This document shows, piece by piece, positions 55,745 to 64,000 of a stretch of 64,000 nucleotides of DNA. The notes beneath the pieces are model-generated. The model searched no databases, had not been told where the DNA came from, and worked only from the letters and a program-made list of their open reading frames with translations. The DNA is taken from positions 1 through 64,000 of the forward strand of contig CAWGNG010000038.1 in assembly GCA_963823895.1 (NCBI GenBank), written 5' to 3'. The position numbers and the translations under genes are program-made. Position 1 is the stretch's first letter. Each line of letters starts with the position of its first letter. This DNA is from G963675935 sp963823895. GTDB taxonomy: Bacteria; Planctomycetota; Planctomycetia; Pirellulales; Thermoguttaceae.

Positions 55745-56885
55745 TCAATACTGAACAATGGCAGCTCGTTCGACATCGGCAGCCTCTGAACTCAGCGGCA
55801 GGGCAACGGGCTGCCGACGATGGAGCGATAACAGCGTGGCCACGTTCAACTCGTAAGCACGGTGGCCGTGCCAGCCGGTTACGCAGGGCTTCTCAGTCCC
55901 ACGTATTACCTGCAAGAAGTTCTCGATCAATCCCATGAACCCGCCGAACTCTTCGTCAAACAGGAGCGTGTTGGGCACCACGGGGCGCCAGGACTTCGCC
56001 GGGCCTTCTTCAGAATCGAAGAGCCGCAGTTCGTACTGGTCTTCGATGGCCAACCAAGCCTTGTTGCCGTAAACTTCCACTCGCTCCCATGGTTTCAGGC
56101 TGATTGCGGAGGAACTCGTGTAGAGCTGCCCGACGGAGCCGCTGCAAAACTCAAAGGAGATCATGGCGTTGTCGAAGGGATACTTGCCCTGATTGCGTGC
56201 GTACTTGTTGACTCCGATCGCGGAAAGTCGAGCCACGTCGCCCATAAAGTAGCGGGTGAGATCGAACAGATGGATGGTGCCTGCCTCAAGCATGTGGACC
56301 ACGTAATCGTAGCCGAGATTGAACTTGGCGGCGAACATCGCGGGATTGTCGACCGGTCCTTCATCGACGTACCGCTTGGCGCGGCGATAGGGAGGGCTGC
56401 ACGCGCTTGTTGGCCACGGTCATTATCGGCACGCCGCGGTCGTCGCCCAGGCGGCAGAGCCGCTCGCCATCCACCAGGGAGAGCGTGAACGGCTTTTCGA
56501 CGAGAATGGGCAAGTTGCGTTCGACGCACGCCGTTCCATGTTCGGCGTGGAGGTGATTGGGCCCCAGAATCATCACCCCGTCGAGCGACTCTTTGTCGAG
56601 CATTTCCGCATAATCGCGGTACCAGCGCCCGCCCCAGGTGGCTTGAATGTTGCGTCCGGCCTGTTTGTCGCGGCGGCTGAAGGCTACGACTTCGACCGGT
56701 TCCCAAATCGTCTGCAATCGCTTTACGGCGGGAAAGTACTTCGACACCGCCACGCCGCCGGCGCCGATGATGCCGAGCCGCAGCCGTTTTCGGCCGGCGC
56801 GTTCGTGGTCATAGCCGACTCCGTAGACGTCGGCCAGATCGAACATCTTATGAATGGGTGAATGGCCGTAGGTCTCTTCGAGCAT
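55745..56885 (-). CDS. Gfo/Idh/MocA oxidoreductase (frame break near 56403)
   Basis: The start is the ATG at 56885 with GAGGAG eight bases upstream, overlapping the cyclase 3' end; an ATG at 56846, right after the cyclase stop, is an alternative. The Rossmann motif LRLGIIGAGGVAVSKYFPAV and LVEKPFTLSLVDGERL (the EKP motif) define the NAD(P) domain. After ...TVANKR the frame breaks in AACAAGCGCGTGCAGCC; removing one base gives KRCSPPYRRAKRYVDEG, continuing into the C-terminal domain with MFAAKFNLGYDYVVHMLEAG then TIHLFDLTRYFMGD. The total is about 380 aa. It probably oxidises or epimerises a sugar in the operon; a sugar dehydrogenase role is inferred. It is the last gene of the operon. Confidence 0.75.
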
Positions 56886-57567
56886 TGCTGTACTCCTCGC
56901 CCGCCAGCACTCCCACGATCGAGCACGGCCCGCTGTCCATCCCCTGCACAAGCCAAGGATTGACGCGGACCTCGATGAGTGCTTTCAAGTCTTGATCCAG
57001 GTTCATTTCTTCGATGACGAGAAAGCGTCGTCCGTCGCCGGCCAACAGTTCATTGTGGGCCGGCATCGTCGCCTCCAGGCAGGCGATCACCGCGACCGAC
57101 GGCACGTCCAATCCCAGGGCGCGAAGATCGGGGCAAGTCCGCCGCAGCCAGCGGGCCGATTCGACGCCAAACCCCGGGCATCGCGTACTGTAGCGTTTCG
57201 GATCGGTCCGGCGAATGTCGCCGTAGCCGAAGCGAAACAACGCCAAGTCGGCGCTCTGCAATTGCTCCGCCAGCGGTTCCAAGTCACCCGGCATCGCGAC
57301 CGTCGCGTCGGGCAGCGGCAGGTCGATCACCAGCGGCCGCGTGAAGATCATCTCCTGCGGGCTAAAATCGGTGATCCGCAGCGCGCCCGTCACCACGTGA
57401 CACGGCGAATCGACGTGCGTGCCCGTGTGGTTGGCCACCCGAAGAATTTGCACGCCCGCGCCGTCCTTGGCAACGGTGTACAGGTCGGTCAACTCGGGAG
57501 CCGGAATGGCCGGCGGACGGGGCCCGTCGAGCGTCAGTGGATACGAAAGCCAGACATAGCGGTGCAT
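56848..57567 (-). CDS. Cyclase-family metal-dependent hydrolase
   Basis: The product is 239 aa. The family motif H-x-G-T-H-x-D-x-P is clear in ANHTGTHVDSPCHV (divalent-metal ligands). Related proteins include kynurenine formamidase and other amidohydrolases. MHRYVWLSYPLTLDGPRPP is the N-terminus and LDVPSVAVIACLEATMPAHN lies in the core. The start overlaps the upstream aldolase stop (TAATG). In this operon it might open a sugar lactone, but that is a guess from position. Confidence 0.8.
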   Translation of the reverse strand: MHRYVWLSYPLTLDGPRPPAIPAPELTDLYTVAKDGAGVQILRVANHTGTHVDSPCHVVTGALRITDFSPQEMIFTRPLVIDLPLPDATVAMPGDLEPLAEQLQSADLALFRFGYGDIRRTDPKRYSTRCPGFGVESARWLRRTCPDLRALGLDVPSVAVIACLEATMPAHNELLAGDGRRFLVIEEMNLDQDLKALIEVRVNPWLVQGMDSGPCSIVGVLAGEEYSNARRDLRPFTHS

Positions 57568-58253
57568 TAGGGCAGCTCCGGTAAATCCTCTTTGGCCTTG
57601 CGGACGATTTCGACGTAGCGGGCCACCTGGCCGGTGATCCAGCCGATCCCCTCCGCGGCGATCCGTTCCCGATCCATGAACGTGCGGGCTCCCGAGACGG
57701 CACAGGCACCGCAACGAATGAACTCGCCCGCGGTTTCCAAATTGACGCCGCCCGAGGGAATCAGGTTGACTTCCGGGTAGACCATGCGCAGATTCGTCAT
57801 ATACTTTGGCCCGCCAAGTTGTGCGGGGAAAATCTTGACCATCGCCGCGCCGGATCGCATCGCCAACAGGACTTCGGTGGCCGTGAACGCGCCGGAATAG
57901 ACGGGGACGCAGTAACGGTTGGCCATGTCGATCACGTCGGGCACGACGGCCGGATTCACAATCACGCTGCCACCGTGCAAGATGACCTCGCGTGCGGTGG
58001 TCGGATCGAGAACCGTTCCCGCCGCAACCCAGAGGCGGCCGCGGAACGTCGCGGAGATGGCCTCGATGGCCTGCAATGCTCCCGGCGTCGTCATCGTCAC
58101 TTCGACAACCCGGGCGCCACCGTCGTACATCGCCTGCGCGTAGGCGAGGAAGTCGTCCTTCGCCTTCAGCTTGATGCAGGGCAAAACGCCGGCGGCCTTC
58201 GTCTGTTCGATTACGATTTCCTTGAGAGTCTTGTCGCTTCGGCCCATCGGCAC
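57567..58253 (-). CDS. KDPG/KDPGal-type aldolase
   Basis: The product is 228 aa, Eda-like: GVLPCIKLKAKDDFLAYAQA, then VVEVTMTTPGALQAIE (E51), WVAAGTVLDP and MVKIFPAQLGGPKYM with Schiff-base lysine K140, and IPSGGVNLETAGEF. The enzyme splits 2-keto-3-deoxy-6-phosphogluconate (or -galactonate) into pyruvate and glyceraldehyde-3-phosphate. It lies 9 bp after the GH36 gene and overlaps the cyclase start. The substrate stereochemistry cannot be read from sequence. Confidence 0.85.
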   Translation of the reverse strand: MPMGRSDKTLKEIVIEQTKAAGVLPCIKLKAKDDFLAYAQAMYDGGARVVEVTMTTPGALQAIEAISATFRGRLWVAAGTVLDPTTAREVILHGGSVIVNPAVVPDVIDMANRYCVPVYSGAFTATEVLLAMRSGAAMVKIFPAQLGGPKYMTNLRMVYPEVNLIPSGGVNLETAGEFIRCGACAVSGARTFMDRERIAAEGIGWITGQVARYVEIVRKAKEDLPELP

Positions 58254-58262
58254 GCGTTCCTT

Positions 58263-60760
58263 TCACGATTGCTTTTCGTAGATCACCAATTCGGCGTCGG
58301 GTGTCTTCTTGAGCGTGAGCCGCAGACCCTCGGCCAACTCGGCGCCGCTGTAAACCTGTTTCAGCCCGCTCTGCTGGCAGCTTATTGCATAGCGGGAGTG
58401 CGGTTCGAGGCCCTTCGGTGCAAACAGAAACACGTCGCCTTCCGCCGCCTTTCGCTTGAAAATCAACGCGAATCCGCGGTCCAGATCGGTGCGATGGAAC
58501 TGGTAGGCCAGCCACGGCTTGTCCAGCGTGCATTCGGTCAACGGATAGAAGTCGCCCGACAACAGCGGCCGCACGTGTTTGTAGAGTTGCACTTGCCGCT
58601 TCGCCTGTTGCATCGGAAAATCCTTGTCTAACGGATGCCACGCCAGACACAATTGCCCGGCGAAGCTCGACCACAGTCCGAAGTTGTCGGTAGCTTCCGT
58701 GGGCACGTTGATGACTCCGCCGGACAGAAACAGATTGGCGCCGCAGAGGCCGGATTGGTCGGACACGGTCCTGAACCAACTGTCCGACTTCTGATGCCAG
58801 AGGAAACGCGCGAGCGATTCCAGGTCGATTCGCCTTCCGCCGCCGCAACATCCCTCGCGGATAAGAAAGGGATAGCGGCGGTGCAGTTCATCTTGCATCG
58901 CATACAGGCCGGCGATGTGTTTCATTTCAGCAACGCCGCGCCGATCCGCATCGCCGGGATCTGGTTCCAATGCGCTGTCCTGGCGATACATTTTCATGCC
59001 CTGCCGCTTCACGTAATCGTCGACAACCGCCAGAAATCGCTCGCGGTTTTGCGCGACGTCCATGTCTCCGACGATTTCGGCCCAAAACCAGAAGCCGAAG
59101 GCGACGCCGGCCTTTGCCAGCGGATCGGCGATCGGGCGAAATCCGCGGGGAAACCGCTGCTTCGAGTACGAGTAATCCTTGCTGGCATTGATATCCCACC
59201 AGTTCTTGCAGTTGTAGTATCCGGCATCAACCACGAACGCCTCGGCGCCCAGTGCAACGAACGGATCGACCAGCGCCGACAGAGACTTCTCCGTGACCGC
59301 CTCCAGGTATCCGCCTTTCCCGTGATAGGTGAAGCAGGTATTGACCGAGACGAGCGGCTCGTGTGGCTTCCCCGTGGGCATGCGCGGCAGGTAGTGGTCA
59401 TAGAGCACGCGCCGCAGCATATTGTTCCCGTGCAGCCGCCGGCCGTTCCACAGTACCAACAGCACGCGCGGCCCGCGGACTTTCTCGCCGCGGTGCAAAC
59501 GGAATCGGGTTGTCGGCATGCCTGCTCGCGCGGTCAATTGCGAGCCGAGAACCGCGAAATGAGCCTGCCACCCGCCGGTCCACCCCAAGCCGACCAGCAC
59601 GCCGCGGCCTTCGTTGGTATCGACGTTGAAAAACGGCAATTCCTGGTTGCTGGAGAACGACCGCGAGCCGAATTGCGTCGTGGAGCTGTCTCCGCGCGCA
59701 ACTCATCGAGGCGAACGGTTCGCCCTCCGCGAAGCGTAATTGCCGCGTCGGCCCAATCCGCGTGATCGCAGTTGGGGCCATCGCCGGCGTCGTCGACGTT
59801 CAGATCGAGAGCTTTGCCGCCGCGGGTGTCGAGATCGATCCGCACCGGCGCCTGGCCGCCTCGGAGCGTCCGCGACTGGAAAAGCCGACCTTGCTCCGCT
59901 GCGACGGAGAACACCACCGATCCAGAACCGTTGCCGGTCCGCTCGTTGTTGTCAACGCCGACCCAAGCCGTCAATCGTTCGATTGGCGTCGGCGACACGA
60001 TGCGAATGCGGCTGATGGAGTGAGTTCCCAGGCCATGCTCAAACTTGCGGTCTCCGATCGTCAATGGGGTCTGAATGACCGATTTGTCGATCTCCAGTTT
60101 CTCGTAGTCCTGGCGGAGCAGAGTGAGCGTCGGGTTGGGTCCACCGGTCGCGGCCGTCAGCGTGCGAGTGAAAGGCATCAGATCGTCCTCGCCGCAACGC
60201 CCGCCGTGGCAGCCGCGAACCGTATACGTCTTCCTTTCCCGCGCCTGCGTTTGATTCAAATGGAGATCGAGATTCCTAACGTCCTCGATCAACCTGGTAT
60301 CCTTGTCGCCGATGTTCTCGAACGTTAGCAGCGAGTCTAGCGCTGGATAGTCCAAAAATCGCCGAATGTGCCACGTGGCTTTCAGGCCGGTCTCGACGTG
60401 CAGCCAGGTCAAATCCCGCGTTTCCGCGTCGGCCTGCCGATGCGGTTCTCCGGCTTGAAACCGCCACCGGGGATCGTTGCCCGCAAACGCTCTGCCGTCG
60501 TAGCGAAAGCTGAAGGGCAACCCGGCTCCAATCCACCCGTTGAACCACGCCGGCGAGGACGTTTTGGCGTTTTGGCAGTCGATGATCGTCTTCAGCCATC
60601 CCTCGACCCGCGCTACTTCCTGCTCGGTGGGAATGCCGCTCTCGACGAGATGAGCGGCCAACGATTTCACCGGCCGCTCCGACGCCTGCGCACCGGCCAA
60701 GAAGGAACCGAAGACAAAAAGCAGACCGATCAATAGGCGCGTTGCAACTTTCATGTTCAT
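58263..60760 (-). CDS. Secreted alpha-galactosidase-like GH36 with NPCBM domain (frame break near 59700)
   Basis: The ATG at 60760 overlaps the kinase stop (TGATG) and has GGAG upstream. A signal peptide (MKVATRLLIGLLFVFGSFLA then GAQASE) indicates export. An N-terminal beta domain is followed by an NPCBM-like carbohydrate-binding module: IGDRKFEHGLGTHSISRIRI and ERLTAWVGVDNNERTGNG. The frame breaks in GAGTTGCGCGCGGAG near 59692-59705 and resumes as TTQFGSRSFSSNQELPFFNV. The catalytic barrel has EAFVVDAGYYNCKNWW, YRQDSALEPDPGD (candidate nucleophile Asp) and REGCCGGGRRIDLES...KSDSW (candidate acid/base Asp). The total is about 831 aa. It probably releases galactose or a related sugar from alpha-galactosides in the periplasm or outside. 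Confidence 0.8.
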
Positions 60761-61743
60761 CAGCGTTTCTCCCGAAAATCTCTGGCGTTCATTATGGCTT
60801 CGACCTCCTTGGCCGTTACGTGGGCCACGTCGCCGGGAATCGTGTGGTGCAGGGCACACATGGCATTGCCGAAGTTCATCGCGTATTCCACGTCATTGCT
60901 CGTCAAATAGGCGTACAGGAACCCGGAGCCCCAGGAATCGCCCGCGCCAAAACGATCGATCACGTCGATGTCGAATTTCCGTCCGTGCAAGACCTTTCCC
61001 TCGTGCAGCACCATCGTGTTCCATGCTCCCCGCAGCACGTCGTATACCTCGCGCAAGGTGATGGCCACGATTTTGCAGCCAAAGTCCTGGTGGAACCGGC
61101 GAATGATCTCTTCGTAGGAGCCGCGATAGCCGAAAACGGTCTCCGCGTCCCATTGCGTGGTGATGAGGATATCGACATCCTTGATGATCTCGGCCATGAC
61201 GCTCCTGGCTTCCTCGGGCGGCCAAAGATGTTCGCGGTAATTGACGTCGAAGCCCACAAGGCATCCGTTCCGCTTGGCGGCGGCGATGAACTCGACGGCG
61301 GCCTCTCGGCAGCTTGGCGAAAGGCCGGGAAAAATGCCGTCTGTGTAGGCCAGCCGGGCCCCCTTGAGAATCTCGCCCCAATCGAAGTCACCCGGCGCGA
61401 TCGTGCTGGCGGCGCTGTTCTTGCGATCGTAGACCACCGCGCTGGCTCGCGGCGTCGCGCCGAATTCGATGTAATTCACCCCCAGCCGCGAACCGGGAAT
61501 GAACTTGATATGCGACGTATCGACGCCGCAACTCATGTAATGATCGTTCGCCAGCAGTCCCAGTGCATTGTCGGGCAGCTTGGTGACGAACGCGGTTTTC
61601 AGTCCAAGTCGAGCGATATTGCTGGCCACGTTGCCCTGCGACCCGCACATCTGCACGTCGAGCGTGCGCGCCCGGCGGATTCGCTCGTAACGCGGCGGCG
61701 ACAGCCGCAACATGCCTTCACCCACGGTCACAACGTCGTACAT
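60760..61743 (-). CDS. PfkB-family 2-keto-3-deoxy sugar-acid kinase
   Basis: The product is 327 aa from the ATG at 61743; the open frame upstream belongs to the aldolase gene in another frame. MCGSQGNVASNIARLG matches the PfkB N-terminal signature, and the C-terminal motif is IDRFGAGDSWGSGFLYA with catalytic D269. The sequence LAYTDGIFPGLSPSCREAA resembles KdgK-type enzymes. It likely phosphorylates KDG or KDGal to the substrate of the KDPG-type aldolase two genes downstream. Its stop overlaps the GH36 start. Confidence 0.85.
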   Translation of the reverse strand: MYDVVTVGEGMLRLSPPRYERIRRARTLDVQMCGSQGNVASNIARLGLKTAFVTKLPDNALGLLANDHYMSCGVDTSHIKFIPGSRLGVNYIEFGATPRASAVVYDRKNSAASTIAPGDFDWGEILKGARLAYTDGIFPGLSPSCREAAVEFIAAAKRNGCLVGFDVNYREHLWPPEEARSVMAEIIKDVDILITTQWDAETVFGYRGSYEEIIRRFHQDFGCKIVAITLREVYDVLRGAWNTMVLHEGKVLHGRKFDIDVIDRFGAGDSWGSGFLYAYLTSNDVEYAMNFGNAMCALHHTIPGDVAHVTAKEVEAIMNARDFREKR

Positions 61744-61770
61744 GCAAGAGACCTCATCGCTGCAAACTCG

Positions 61771-61793
61771 CTCCTCACGCGGAGCGTGAGGAG
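61771..61793. repeat. CTCCTCACGCGGAGCGTGAGGAG palindrome (family C)
   Basis: The perfect arms CTCCTCACGC and GCGTGAGGAG around GGA lie between the class II aldolase and the kinase gene. It is a variant of the palindrome at 33772-33796 and could affect expression between the two genes. Confidence 0.8.
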
Positions 61794-61811
61794 TACATTG
61801 TGTGAAACGCC

Positions 61812-62510
61812 CTAAATGATGCCTGCCAAGTCCTCCGGCCGTCCGTATTTGTAGAGGTATCGGTGCCGCTCCTCTCGCCACGCCTTCTCCGCGATCGGCC
61901 GCGCGCCGCCGATTGCTTCCGCTTGGATAAGGATCATCGCGGCTTTTTCGACAAACTGGCTGGCCACCACCGCCTCCGCCAGGTCGCGTCCGCCGGCCAC
62001 TACGCCGTGATTGCCAAGCAGCACGGCGCAGTGCATCGGGACCGATGTTCTCCGCGGCGGCTTGAGCCAGTTCGCGATGACGCCCGGCCGCTACGTGCGG
62101 GGCACAGCGAATCTCCCCGCCGATCACCTCGGCCATGTCGTCGGTGAGCACCGGAATCGAGCGATGGGCGCAGCGCAGACCGACGCCCAGGGAGAATGGC
62201 TGTGAACGAGCGCGGCCAGGTCCGGACGTTGCCGCAGTATCTGGCGGTGCAATTCCGTTTCGGAAGTGGGCACGCGATGGCCGCGCACGACGCCCCCCTC
62301 CCAGCCAACCACCACCAAGTCCTCCGCCGCGATCGCGTCGTAGCTCATCCGCGACGGCGTCAGCAGAAGGCCGTCCTGCACTCGCACGGAAATGTTGCCC
62401 CAGGTGCCGACGAAGTACCCCAGGCGGTCGCGCATGAACAGGCAGGCGCGGATGATCGCCTCCCTTAGTTCGTCGCTGTCGCTGCAAATCGGTGCGGTCT
62501 GCTCGGTCAT
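61812..62510 (-). CDS. Class II (AraD/FucA-type) aldolase (two compensating frame breaks)
   Basis: The ATG at 62510 overlaps the dehydratase stop (ATGA). Motifs: FVGTWGNISVRVQDGLLLTP, DLVVVGWEGGVVRG, SETELHRQILRQRPDLAALV then HSHSPWAS (two metal His), and later LLGNHGVVAGGRDLAEAV (third metal His). One base seems lost near 62166-62178, before HRSIPVLTDDMAEVIGGEI; one C seems gained at 62038-62041 in the GGTCCCGATG run, after which MHCAVLLGNHGVV resumes. The corrected length is about 232 aa. The family cleaves phosphorylated keto-sugars (fuculose- or rhamnulose-phosphate) or epimerises ribulose-phosphate using Zn2+. The substrate here is unknown. Confidence 0.8.
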
Positions 62511-63670
62511 GAATCGTTCGTATTCTGGGTGAATTGCTCGAGCCACCGTTTGTCCCACAACGATGGGAAGCTGTTCTTGCGGTAGGGATGTGCGGCACAA
62601 GCGGCCTCGTTGAGTTCGATCCCCAAACCTGGGCCGCTGGGCAAGCGAAACTCTCCGCGGGAGATCAAATCCCAACCGCGCACCAGGTCGCTTCGCCAGG
62701 GAACGTCGTACTCCGAAAAGTTCTCTTGCATGAACACGTTCGCAGTGGACCAGCCGAAATGCACCGCGGCGCAAAGGGCCACGGGCCCGATCGACACGTG
62801 CGGGGCGAGAAGGATTCCGGCGGTTTGCGCCAGGGCGGCGATCTTCTTGCCCATCGACAGCCCGCCGCAGTGGCACAGATCGGGCTGGGCAACGTCGGCG
62901 GCCCGCAGGGAAGTCAAGCGGGCGAACTCTTCCAACATGTACAGCCGCTCGCCGGCGGCAATCGGAAACGGCAGCGCCGCCTTGACTTCCTTGAGCAAGT
63001 CCAGATCGTAGGGCGAAACCGGCTCTTCGTAGAAGCCCGGCCGGTACTTCTCCAACCGCCGGCCCATGGCGATGGCGGCTTCGCCCGAGAGCCGCCCGTG
63101 AACTTCAATGAAAACGTCCACGTCCGCGCCGACTACCGCGCGAACCGCCGCTACCTTGGCTTCGGCCATCTCCGTCTCGTCGGCCGACAACTGTTGCCAA
63201 GCGACGCCGAAGGGATCGAACTTCAGGGCGCGATAGCCGCGGGCGACAACCTGGCGGGCGCGATCGGCATACTCGGCCGGCGTTCGTGCATTGCCGTACC
63301 AACCGTTAGCGTAAGCCGGCAATCGTTCGCGGACCTTGCCGCCGAGCAACTCGTAGACCGGCTGCCCACAGGACTTGCCGACAAGGTCCCAGAGAGCGAT
63401 TTCCACGCCGCTGATGGCCGTCAGCACCGTCGATCCACCCTGGTATTGGTCGCGGATCAACTCGCCGACAATCCGTTCGACATCGCGCGGATCGGACGCG
63501 AGGATTCGGTCTTCGACCCATTCGTGGATCAGTGTCTCGACCGTCTTTTCCTGCCACTCCAGCGACGCCTCGCCCACGCCCGTCAAGCCGGTGTCGGTCG
63601 TGAGCCGGACAAACAAGTAGTTTCGCAACCCGGCATTCGTCAGAAACGTCTCCAGCTTCACGACTTTCAT
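62507..63670 (-). CDS. Enolase-superfamily sugar-acid dehydratase (galactonate dehydratase-like)
   Basis: The product is 387 aa. It has a mandelate racemase/muconate lactonizing N-terminal domain (GLTGVGEASLEWQEKTVE) and a barrel with VDVFIEVHGRLSGEAA, FYEEPVSPYD and FPIAAGERLYMLEEF for metal ligands, plus the APHVSIGPVALCA histidine. The layout is closest to D-galactonate dehydratase (DgoD), which makes 2-keto-3-deoxygalactonate. It is the first gene of the operon after the AraC-type regulator and overlaps the next gene by ATGA. Other acid sugars remain possible. Confidence 0.85.
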   Translation of the reverse strand: MKVVKLETFLTNAGLRNYLFVRLTTDTGLTGVGEASLEWQEKTVETLIHEWVEDRILASDPRDVERIVGELIRDQYQGGSTVLTAISGVEIALWDLVGKSCGQPVYELLGGKVRERLPAYANGWYGNARTPAEYADRARQVVARGYRALKFDPFGVAWQQLSADETEMAEAKVAAVRAVVGADVDVFIEVHGRLSGEAAIAMGRRLEKYRPGFYEEPVSPYDLDLLKEVKAALPFPIAAGERLYMLEEFARLTSLRAADVAQPDLCHCGGLSMGKKIAALAQTAGILLAPHVSIGPVALCAAVHFGWSTANVFMQENFSEYDVPWRSDLVRGWDLISRGEFRLPSGPGLGIELNEAACAAHPYRKNSFPSLWDKRWLEQFTQNTNDS

Positions 63671-63829
63671 AGTCCACCTTTTCGGCCCGCCGATGGCCGC
63701 GCACCTTCCAATATGACCGAATTGGCGGCTGGGTCAATGAACTCATGGGCCAAAATAGTTGACGTTTTGGCTCATCCGCCGCCAACGCCTCCCGCGTGGA
63801 ACGTTGCGGGTGATTGCAGTGCGACGGCT

Positions 63830-64000
63830 TCAGCCGACCTGCGTCGCTTTTTTGGACCACATTTTGCGATGGCGGCCCGGCGTCATGCCGGTCTCTCGTC
63901 TGAAGAGCTTGCACATCGATTCGACGTGGTGGAAGCCGGCCGAATCGGCGATCTTGGCCAACGACAACTCGGTGGTGCTCAGCAACTGCATCACGCGATC
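63830..64000 (-). CDS. AraC-family transcriptional regulator, C-terminal fragment (cut by window end)
   Basis: 57 codons from the window edge to the stop at 63830 read DRVMQLLSTTELSLAKIADS, then AGFHHVESMCKLFRRETGMT and PGRHRKMW. This is the second helix-turn-helix of an AraC/XylR DNA-binding domain. The rest lies beyond the window. It is on the same strand, 159 bp upstream of the sugar-acid operon, and is a good candidate to control it; XylR-like proteins sense sugars. Confidence 0.85.
   Translation of the reverse strand, partial: DRVMQLLSTTELSLAKIADSAGFHHVESMCKLFRRETGMTPGRHRKMWSKKATQVG

Noticed and set aside
1..64000. CRISPR array, rRNA or tRNA genes
   Set aside because: No regularly spaced direct repeats of 25-40 bp with unique spacers, no rRNA-like sequence and no clear tRNA cloverleaf were seen by eye. 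The short tandem arrays at 3266 and 5079 have no spacers. A covariance-model scan could still find a tRNA.

Overview
The window looks like a high-GC chromosome fragment of a planctomycete. The evidence is an extracellular sedolisin with an N-terminal LEPLEDRSLL-type motif and a dockerin-like tail, an Lpg1974/BBP7-type outer-membrane barrel, a signal peptidase I with very large insertions, a small FSLRALL-type membrane protein, a Kdo transferase, and a long SecA with a C-terminal zinc tail. These are family-level impressions made by eye; no database search was run.

Layout. 1-258 is the right end of an IS66-family element, abutting a CBASS-type CD-NTase gene and an E2-like gene (239-2536). The 3' end of the E2 gene carries an inverted partial copy of the rlmI 3' end. 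3331-5060 holds a small possible winged-helix protein and rlmI, bracketed by CCCCTAG-type heptamer arrays. 5362-9862 holds an MFS exporter and a frameshifted secreted sedolisin. 10305-12102 is a chimera of two truncated insertion sequences. 12865-20641 encodes a giant polytopic membrane protein and a small coupled membrane protein. 20665-27449 encodes signal peptidase I and a YhaO/YhaN (SbcD/SbcC-like) pair on the minus strand. 27903-29839 encodes a TPR membrane protein and an RluD-type pseudouridine synthase. Then follow an orphan multi-PAS histidine kinase with a tiny coupled ORF, a class II fructose-bisphosphate aldolase, a lipoprotein, secA, a PIN-domain gene with a small coupled partner, waaA and metK with a trailing membrane protein.

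44067-46695 is a complete IS66 element with an 8-bp target duplication. Its right end is identical by eye to the copy at position 1, in opposite orientation. 46719-50815 holds a BY-kinase (Wzc-like) divergent from a LysM/L,D-transpeptidase-like gene. 50847-53806 is glpK-glpD. 54343-55410 is the outer-membrane barrel. 55745-63670 is a tightly coupled minus-strand sugar-acid operon: enolase-superfamily dehydratase, class II aldolase, PfkB kinase, secreted alpha-galactosidase-like GH36, KDPG-type aldolase, cyclase-family hydrolase, Gfo/Idh oxidoreductase. An AraC-type regulator lies just upstream, cut by the window end. The content fits an Entner-Doudoroff/De Ley-Doudoroff-type route from alpha-galactosides to pyruvate.

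Two window-wide themes stand out. First, palindromic interspersed repeats of several families sit in frame inside coding genes (rlmI, the giant membrane protein, yhaN), and a low-complexity inverted element sits inside waaA; this resembles the Rickettsia palindromic element phenomenon. Second, at least ten single-base frame breaks interrupt otherwise intact genes, mostly apparent 1-nt losses in GC-rich runs. These are more likely residual assembly indels than real pseudogenes.
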